From Micropterus salmoides (taxonomy: Eukaryota; Chordata; Actinopteri; Centrarchiformes; Centrarchidae): a stretch of DNA of 64,000 bases. Shown here piece after piece: positions 55,959-64,000 of this stretch. Made by a program: the position numbers and the translations under genes. The DNA lies in assembly GCF_014851395.1 (NCBI RefSeq), contig NW_024041150.1:3028891-3092890 (forward strand), given 5' to 3'. The notes below the pieces were generated by a model. That model worked only from the letters and a program-made list of their open reading frames with translations. It had not been told where the DNA came from and made no database searches. Positions within the stretch are counted from its first letter, which is position 1. The number at the start of each line of letters is the position of its first letter.

Positions 55959-57421
55959 CAGGGACGTGCACAGACATTTTGGTGGGCAGGGGCTCAAGTG
56001 AAATAAAAGGGCATTTTTTTAACTAACACAACTCTGACTTCCTTCCAAATTATTTATTTTATTATTTTAATTCCCTCACACATTTTTTTTGTAATATTCA
56101 ACATGTTTACTTTTCTACAAAATAATCAGTTCACACAGAGACCACGGCCTTTTTTATTATTCACTAGGTTTATCACAGGAGCAGGCGACAGCAAAGGCAA
56201 CTATGCCACAATGCGCATGTTTTCCAAGTTACTAGTTTCAAGTATATATTTAGAATAAATGACAGTTTCATTAATAATTTGTTTATTTTCACAAAGCGAT
56301 ACATCATTTTAATTCTTTTGGTGTTATTGGAATACATAACACTTCAAAAATCAACAAATGCCAAAAAGGCAAAACAGAAAAGGATAACCTTCAACTTCAC
56401 ACAGCCAAGCAACAGAATACTGAATTACCTGAATACATTAATGTATGGATCAAATAAATCATTATTGCTGCTATTTTAATTACACTTACCAGACACACAC
56501 ACACACACAATTACTGATGGTGACATGGACTTAGTTTCATATTTGAGGGAGGGCTGTCTGTTAGGATCTATCAGCATACAACTAATAGAATGGATAGTTA
56601 TTAGATGAGGAGCCTAAAAACCAAACTATGAAGTTACTGTTTAAGGCACTTTCTTCATGGAGTGGTCAATTTTGAGATTTTGGTATTGGTTTTGCTTCCA
56701 TGTCTTCTTTTACTTTAAGAATACACCTTTAGATAGTGTTTATTTTAAGCCTACTGCCCTCCTTCTGTTTGCATCTGTAAATTTCTTCTAAATTAATCAG
56801 AACAAGCTAATCTGCATATTTAAACAGAACAGGGGAAAATACTCTTGATGCAAGTCATTAACTGGGGAAGCTCTGTGGTGATATGCTTTAGTTATTTTCT
56901 TTATTCAATTCACCTGCAGTGACTTGGCAAATGTATGCAAATTAGCGCATTTAAATTAGTTAACGCCTAATGACCATAACGATGTGCCGATTGTGATGAC
57001 GTTATTGGACTCAAATGCTAGGCCCTACTGTGTTCACCTGTAGTGCCTAAATTAAGTGCAGGACATTAGCCTGTATGGCCATGGAATAGCCTATTACCTT
57101 GGCTGAACTTCAGCTACCTTATTCCATTTGCTCAGCTCATGAGTCATGCGTTAGCAAGACATAGGCCTATATCTGCCTTTTGGCTAATTAGCAGCAAACT
57201 CGAGGCACTGGTAGTTTAGTACTTTGTTCATTACCGCTCACCTCCACACAAGCCACAAAAAACACTGCTGGGACCTGATAGCCTATTTAGATTTTTTATT
57301 CAATAAATATATTTGTTTGACAGGGAATCTGTGCGCAAACAGGAATAAGTATACTGTATATTCATTTATTTTTTTTAAAGCACCCCAGGAAATAAGGGCA
57401 CTTTCTCTTGTGGAAGAAAAA
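55959..57421. mobile_element. insertion splitting a SINE, hAT-like left terminus
   Basis: The insert begins cagggacgtgcacagacatt and is flanked by gttgagtg (left) and gtcgaagtg (right), which correspond to the same SINE site. This reads as a diverged target duplication of about 8 bp. A CAGGG start and 8-bp duplication fit hAT elements, but the matching right terminus is not visible. There is no transposase frame. Confidence 0.45.
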
Positions 57422-57520
57422 GTCGAAGTGTCCTTGGGCAAGATACTGAACCCCGAATTGCCCTGGTGGTTTTTCTACCAGAGTATGAATGTGTGTGAAT
57501 GGTGAATGCGATGTACAAAG
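57422..57520 (+). repeat. SINE, right part (interrupted)
   Basis: gtcgaagtgtccttgggcaa, gatactgaaccccgaattgc and gagtatgaatgtgtgtgaat are the standard body phrases of the fish SINE whose tRNA-like head lies at 55867-55958. Confidence 0.6.
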
Positions 57521-59297
57521 TCACTGGCTGATGGTACCAGTCACAGTTGGCTTGTTTTGAAATATTTCTCCTAAAGAAGCTGGATGAACACTTTTCCGAC
57601 CATCTATCTATCCAGCTTTGGTACAGAGAAAAATATTAACAATCCCCAGAGGAGGAACACTAATGATTCCGTTGACCCTTGATCACTAGCACCACATTTG
57701 CCCAAACTTTTAAATGGCACACAAGAACTGTCAAAACACAATAAACGCTGACAAATTACAGAGCTACATGCCACCATGTCCTCTTCACACAAAGAGACCC
57801 TCTCTAAGAGTCTGATTTTGTCTATAGTGAGAGTAGAATATTAAAACACCTCAGTATAATACAATTCAGGAACACCATAAACTACAGCCTCCAAATTGAC
57901 CATGAAGAACTTTCTGCCTGACCTATGATGAAAAAAACTATTCATTACATTTGATAACCACCAATGGACAACAGTGTTGATAAACTGTAGCTCGGAATAG
58001 AAAAGCATGTTGTCTGTGAACATGCGTATATATGCGCGTGCACGAAATTAAACTCGAGCATTCCAGCAGCGACCTCTGTAAGGACCAGTCCAGACATTGT
58101 ATGAGCCTGATGGCACACCTCATTTTAAACACGACAATACAGATCTAGTGTCTTAGTCAAGGTTTAGTTACACTCTGGATATATGTGTAGCCCGTGGAAT
58201 TAGGTGCCACACAGGACACAATTACTTCAGGGGTTCTTGTAGCTCCAGGTTTATTTCTGACCACATGTCATTTCACAGAGTGGTATGCTACTGAGTGTTT
58301 CACGTAACCAGCTCAAATGCTGAATTTTGTACAAGTCTCTAAACAGCCAAAAGAGGCAAAATAAATTAAAATACAGAAAAATACAGTAAAAATATGGTAG
58401 AAAATACAGCAGTGGGCTATGAACTTCACCAAGTTCCACCAAACCCACGTGGAACTTCCCGGAGATCGCACAACTGAACACACTTTCAACGTCAATTACC
58501 ATGAAATTTAGTACACAATGGTCGACGATTGACGCCCAAAATCCCAGCACACAATTCCAGTAGTGCTATTCTACAAAATGAAGTCTCCCCACCGATCCCT
58601 CGTACGTCCTTCGCACGTTAAACAGGAAGAAAGACCATGATGCACTTGGCGGAACAACAACAATACTACTCAGTGCTGCCGCCTTGTGACCAAAGTCTGC
58701 CATCACATGTAAGGCTGTGGAAATCCACCTACAATCTACTTCACACTTATGTTAAATTGAACAATGTTACTCTCAAACAAAACAACAAAGAACACACGTA
58801 TTTACATTACACAACTTTAAGAACTATTTTAAAGCAAAGTGGGAAAATCGCTATGACTAGATTTACCACCCGGCTACCTATGTAAGAGGGAAAACTACGG
58901 ATTGACACTGAATGTTCAAATGATGACTAGCAAGGCAGACAGGCCAATATGGATGCACATATCTCAGTAAATAACCATCAAGTATTCAGATGAGTCATAG
59001 TATAAATAGAATTTTACATTTCAAAATGTATTAAAGGAACCGTGTGGGAGCCAGTGGCCTGATAGAGCAGATAACATTAATATCTTGCAAGTGTTGTTAT
59101 CTATAATTTACAGGGCTATGCCTGAGTTTGTCATTAAGTGCTGGCTCATCAGCCAGTTGATCCACATACAGCCAGTACTAGGACGGACCCAGTAAAGACA
59201 TTTCTTTAGCAAGACCCAGGTGAAACACAGGCAGCCTCAGCCAGTACGAGCACAGCCAGAGACGTACAGCAAGCATCAGATACAGCTCAGACCCTAA
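57521..59297. other. intergenic region, no gene recognised
   Basis: Unique or old repeat sequence. The part at about 58140-58900 resembles transposon or LTR debris by composition but lacks a diagnostic end. No coding frame is supported. Confidence 0.5.
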
Positions 59298-59494
59298 AGC
59301 TGATGATACACGGAGCAACTTTTAGAGCAATGGTGCTGGGCAATGTTGCCGTCAATGGTAATGACGGCCCTTCCCCCATCACTCCGCCACCCTCCCTGCA
59401 CCACCGCTATCCGTTCAAAACATAGTCGGACTTTCCACCAGCAAGACTGCCCAGCAACATTGCTCAAAAAGTTGCCCCACGTGTATCATCAGCT
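59298..59494. mobile_element. PIF/Harbinger-like MITE (197 bp)
   Basis: The element is flanked by TAA at 59295-59297 and 59495-59497. It has termini agctgatgatacacg at the left and the exact inverted copy cgtgtatcatcagct at the right. Similarity between the arms extends inward (gcaacttttagagcaatg against gcaactttttgagcaatg). A three-base TAA duplication with such ends fits PIF/Harbinger. It has no coding capacity. Confidence 0.85.
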
Positions 59495-61139
59495 TAATGG
59501 AAGAGTTGCTGCTCCACCAAATGACCCAGCATATTGGCTACTTTAACAGCCTTATGATTTTACCCTAAAGACAAGTGTATAAGAGGTTTCCATTCAGGCT
59601 TAGAGACAGACATTTTAAAGACAGGAGGATTGTAGTGAGAGCACTGCGGTGTCAGGTGTGACTGTGCAGAAACAGTAAATTGTTTATATGACTCATGAGT
59701 CAGGCAGGAGGGCCCCATTGCAGAATTTTGCTCAGGACCGGCTCTGGGTCAGTACCCCATTGTGGTCCAGAGAAGGAAAAGTTGTGAACTGGCAATAAGG
59801 TCAGCAGGTGGTCATAATGTTATGGCTGTGTACATGTCAACATCTCTGTGCATCAGAAAAGAGAACAGTGTTATGGATAAACATAGGTTGTGCAACTTCC
59901 AAATCTCAACAACGCGTTGTGTGACCTTGCATTTCAAAAAAGCTGACTGGTTGATCCAACTGCCTTTCTAGAGATGGATTAGAGACACTGGAAATTAAAT
60001 GTGGAATGTTTGAACCTGTCCAAGTAAACAAAAAAACTTTACATGCAAATGTCAAAAAATATCCGTGGACATTTTCACATTTGCAGACATAAGAAATGAG
60101 TTCCTTTACTTCTGACAAAACGTCTGATTAGTTTGGCTGTTTCTCCATCTGGGGAGACAGCTGTTCACAAGAACAACGCCACATCTGTATGAATCAGTCA
60201 ACAAAATTGTGATGTGGGCTAAACTGGAACCAGACTACTTTGGCCCTTCTATAATAGGGTAACACAATGGATATCTTACGTCATGTTGTCAGTATTGACA
60301 AACTGTTTGCCCTGTGTCTTTTATCAGTCTTTGTTTCTGTGGGAATTCATCCAGAAATACAATTCTTGGGAAAATCAAACCGAATTGTGTTTTCAGCAAT
60401 TGTTCTGATCTGGTCAGCACGAAGACAAAGAGCTCGTGCAATAATTATTCTATTCCCCTCAGTGTTGACTCTTTAGAGCCCAGTTGGGCTTGATAAGGAA
60501 AAGAGCCAAAAATAAGCCTTTGATGGGATGGGGTGGAGAGAGGGTCAGTGATTATTCACTATTAATAAATAGAAAAACACTACATATAGAGAGGACAGGC
60601 ATCCTTCACAGATGGCAAATAAACAAATTCTTTCCAATAATGAAATTACTAGCCAAGATACGTTACGTATGTGGAACAGGAATGGTCCCAGTTGTGGTTT
60701 ACAGACCATAATGATGAGGTCCTAATTTATTGATACATACTCATATTCATGTAACTTTTTTATTGTTGTCATTAAAAGTTCTACATAGTGCTTGTGCCCT
60801 GCAAAGGGAGACATAGGGAATTCATTTGTCTGTCCTCGCATTTCCACTGTCTTTTTATTGCATTGTTTTTAAATTCCTAATGTAGCATTAAGTTGCTGTT
60901 TTTATGCCACATTTTTATTATTTAAGTGTTCAGACCTCACAAACCAGATCTATTTACACTTCTTTTCTCCCATCGATATTCACCAACTAATTTCTTATGA
61001 TTTCTTCATGTAAGCAGTGTTTCCCATACATTGTTTATTTGTGTGTTTTAATTAAGCAATTGTAAAATTGCCCCTGAATATTCAAATCCCAAAATTGAAA
61101 ATCAAATACCTGCCCAACGAACAAATATTTGTACCAAGA
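59495..61139. other. intergenic region, nothing recognised
   Basis: AT-rich DNA with only short, unrelated open frames. No repeat family, RNA gene or exon was identified. Confidence 0.6.
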
Positions 61140-61545
61140 ATGAGGACTGTCTTACTATGGCCCATCGTCCTGGAATGAACTCCAGTCTAAGCCAAAGATT
61201 GGTGCGCCAATTTCATTAGCTGCTTTTAAAAAAAAAGAAAATCAGTCATTCTGACGGACATATGCACTTGTTTTTAAATTAACGGTAGGTAGATCTCTAC
61301 ATTTAGTCTTTTTTCTACATTTTCTTTGTTTTACATATTTAAACTCACTGCATATTTTGTCTATGTAAATTTCTTGTAATCTTTGTATACATTTTTATTG
61401 TATTTTAATTTCTGTAATGTATTGTTTTTCCAACTCATGGTTGAAAAATTGTGTTTTACTTGTGCTATACAGGACTCCCTTGTAAAAGAGACTGTCTTAA
61501 TGGGACATTTCCTGTTTAAATAAAGGTTTATATAAATATTTGAAT
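61140..61545 (+). repeat. non-LTR retrotransposon 3' end
   Basis: The segment ends with aggactcccttgtaaaagag, actgtcttaatgggacattt, cctgtttaaataaaggttta. This is the tail of a widespread fish LINE. Upstream, tatggcccatcgtcctggaa tgaactccag is a remnant of the last reverse-transcriptase codons (WNxLP-like block). Confidence 0.55.
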
Positions 61546-61599
61546 ATTCAGGTCCAGCCCTCTTATCTTTGATCAGGATATGTCCTTTAACTCCCACAT

Positions 61600-62950
61600 A
61601 AACAAATTTCATTGACTGCCTATTTTCATCTACAGAATATTGCAAAAATCATGCCGAAAAACTAGTCGAGGCATTTGTTACTTCTAGGCTGGATTATTGC
61701 AATTCTTCATTATCATGCTTTCTGAATAAGTCCCTTAAAAGACTCCCTGATGAAGAAATATAGTGAGCCAGGTGAAGTTATGACGAAGAAGTTTCGGGGG
61801 AACAATGACTTAACATAGCATGGTTTATTGAGCTCGGCCAAGGAGATATAGTGCCAGCATATAACGTGAACACATCAAATGCAAACACCAAATCTGAAGG
61901 AGAAAATATTTTAGTTCCTGTAGGTTTCTCTCATAGGTCTTTAACTGGCCTAAACCTAGAACAAATAATCTATCTGATGTTTAGACTTCAATGCTACATC
62001 ATATTGGAGTCTATTTCTATCCATGAGTTGTACTCTAATCTGAAGTTCTTGTAAAGACTCAACCTTGCCAGACTCCCAGAGAACACTTGCTAGGCCTGAT
62101 TCCTGAGCTGCTGTCACTCCCTTATCAATCAAACTGTTGTCTACCTACCAAGGACAGTTACATGAGTGAAATAACTAGAGCTGCAAGGTCAGTGAACACT
62201 TGTAGGGTCAGCTAATGACTCCAAGCTAGATCTGTCATACCCTCCCTGTTATATCAATTAAGCCCCCTAAGATTATTCTTTAACACTCCCCAGAAGAGCC
62301 AGAAAGCTGCTGCACAAGTACAGACAAGAACTACAAAACTAGATCATATTTCTCCGGTATTAGCTTCTCCCTGTAAAATCCAGAAATAAAAGTCCTTCTG
62401 CTCACCTACAAAAACCTTAATGGTCAGGCACCATCATATCTTAAAGAGCTCATAGTACCTTATTACACCACTAGAGAACTGTGCTCCTAGAATACAGGGT
62501 TACTTGTGGTTTCTAGAGTCTTTAAAGGAGAATGGGAGCCAGAGTCTTCAGCTATTAAGATCCTCTCTTGTGGAACCAGGTTCCCAGTTTGGGTTCAGAA
62601 GCCACACACAGTCTCCAACTTTAAGAGTAGGCTTAAGACTTTCCTTTTTTTAAAGCTTATAGATTGGGCTGGCTTAAGTAAGCCCTAAAGCAGCCCTAAG
62701 TTATGCTGCTATAGGCCTAGACTGCCGGGAGACTTCCCATGATGCACTGAGCTCCTCTCTCCATCTGTATGCGTTCTTATCCCATTAATGCACGTTACTA
62801 ACTCAACTTCTTTCCTGTCCCGTAGTTTTGTGCTTTCTCGTCTGCCCCTCTGTTGCTTTCAGCAGGTATTTGTGCCTCTGGAGCTGTAGAATCTGGATCT
62901 GTGTGTTTGTCTTTGCACGGTCTCTATGTTATTTTACTGCATCAGGCTCA
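61600..62950 (+). pseudogene. LINE (L2-like) reverse-transcriptase remnant, interrupted
   Basis: 61605-61744 encodes pieces such as FHLQNIAKI and LVEAFVTSRLDYCNSSLSCF, the late palm/thumb region of L2-type reverse transcriptases. The matching continuation QKAAAQVQTRTTKLDHISPV resumes near 62286, so about 540 bp of unrelated DNA has been inserted. 62500-62690 encodes the C-terminus (FPVWVQKPHTVSNFKSRLKT FLF). The 3' UTR follows with tgctgctataggcctagact. Many stops and frame changes show it is dead. Confidence 0.65.
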
Positions 62951-64000
62951 TGTTTGTGCAGCTAACTCCTGTCAGACATTGCCTTACACCAGGCAGGCTA
63001 CATTTTCAGATCTCTGAGGGACCTTCTGACCTTGTGTCTGTCTGCCTTCTTCAACCTCACAGCGACCTCAAGGGCACTTCCTGTGTGGAGGGGAAGCACA
63101 CAGACTGATGGCAGAGACAGTGTTTCATCCCTCAAAGTGTGTGTGTGTGTGTGTGTGTATTTAAGTGAAAGCCACAGACAGAGTAGGCTGTATAGCTTCC
63201 GGTGGGTAAACATCAGCTTTCTCATGAGAATGTTTCTCTCTTAACTACTAACTACTTAGACCTGTTCTGTGTGTCTGTGTGTGTGGGGGGGGGATTGAGA
63301 TAGTTAGAGAAGTCACTGGCATGTGTATATTTTCATTTATGAAGCCTTTCTATCCAAGTTACTGAGATATTAACATCCTTGGTACAATTCAAAGATTATT
63401 TTTGAGTGACATCAGGACTATGTATCTTTGCAAAGTCCCTAATTAGCTCTTAGTAACTACTGTACCAGGCCTAACCATCTTAAAACTGCGTGCCAGTCCT
63501 TTGCAAAGGCAGTTTACTTAATAGTAGATTAGTAGTAGTTATATTCATATATGTATATATTTTAGAATTAAAGGGAAATACTCAATTAGGCTCACTATCC
63601 AAATTCCAAAGTTCTTGACACAAATCTTGCCATTTTGATTTACATTCTACATATATCTAATCGGAGCTACCACCGGGAAAACTGATGCAGCCGGCAGCAG
63701 CTGGCAACTGTTCCTGTGGTTGATCATAATTTATCATTTACAAGCCTTTCCACTAATTCACTTTGTTCTAAAAATAAAACAAATTTGGATCACTGCACAT
63801 ATCAATATGGGGTTAACAGATAATAATGATACACTTTTCTTTAATATGGCTAATAATATAACAGGCATTCCATCTGCTCCTCTATTAAACAGCTACTGTC
63901 TTTGAATGCTGATGTTTAGCCAGATGCAACATCCTGATGTTCAGTCCCCTTTTTTAAAGATGAATCTACATCACCATCTAGAGGACAAAATGTACTGCAG
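62951..64000. other. intergenic right edge, no gene recognised
   Basis: Contains a (GT)n run at 63137-63158 and a short G run near 63285. No exon, RNA gene or further repeat family was identified. Confidence 0.6.
63137..63158 (+). repeat. (GT)n microsatellite
   Basis: An uninterrupted GT run of about 22 bp. Confidence 0.9.

Overview
The window looks like nuclear DNA of a ray-finned (teleost, probably percomorph) fish. It is AT-rich and intron-rich, has many (CA)n/(TG)n microsatellites, and carries a typical teleost mix of repeats: a Tc1/mariner copy, TTAA-flanked piggyBac-like and TAA-flanked PIF/Harbinger-like MITEs, hAT-like elements, tRNA-derived SINEs and L2-like LINE tails. No bacterial, viral or organellar gene is visible.

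Only one protein-coding gene is supported: epas1, encoding HIF-2alpha, the hypoxia-inducible bHLH-PAS transcription factor. Fifteen coding exons (2 to 16 of the usual 16) run on the + strand from 20964 to 42159. They encode the bHLH domain, PAS-A, PAS-B/PAC, both prolyl-hydroxylation degrons (LAQLAP and LETLAP) and the C-terminal transactivation domain with the FIH-type asparagine (YDCEVN). The LAQLAPTPGD degron and the PELTRYDCEVN C-terminus fit HIF-2alpha rather than HIF-1alpha or HIF-3alpha. Exon 1, which in this family encodes only about nine residues, was not found. Positions 1-20963 are therefore read as the 3' part of a very long intron 1.

The most notable result is that the gene as written is broken twice by single missing bases. 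One lies in exon 2 (bHLH helix 2, near 21100; TGA at 21106) and one in exon 8 (PAS-B, near 36785; TAG at 36837). Splice phases across all other exons are consistent, and every key regulatory residue is kept. Both losses look like shortening of a two-base C or G run. Consensus errors in the assembly are the leading explanation; a recently disabled epas1 paralogue or allele is the alternative. A second oddity is the weak exon 9 donor, whose read-through would give a short isoform ending nine bases later.

Layout: 1-20963 is intron 1 with SINE, LINE, hAT-like and MITE copies. 20964-42159 is the exon-bearing part of epas1; introns 2 to 7 are long and the 3' introns short, and a piggyBac-like MITE lies in intron 15. 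From 42160 to about 47000 is a probable long 3' UTR. 47000-64000 is intergenic DNA with a decayed Tc1 element, a SINE split by a 1.46-kb insertion, a compact Harbinger-type MITE and LINE reverse-transcriptase remnants, and no recognisable neighbouring gene. I found no undescribed multi-gene system. The observations worth following up are the two frameshifts, the exon 9 donor, several GC- or CpG-rich intronic islands that may be enhancers, and the nested repeats.
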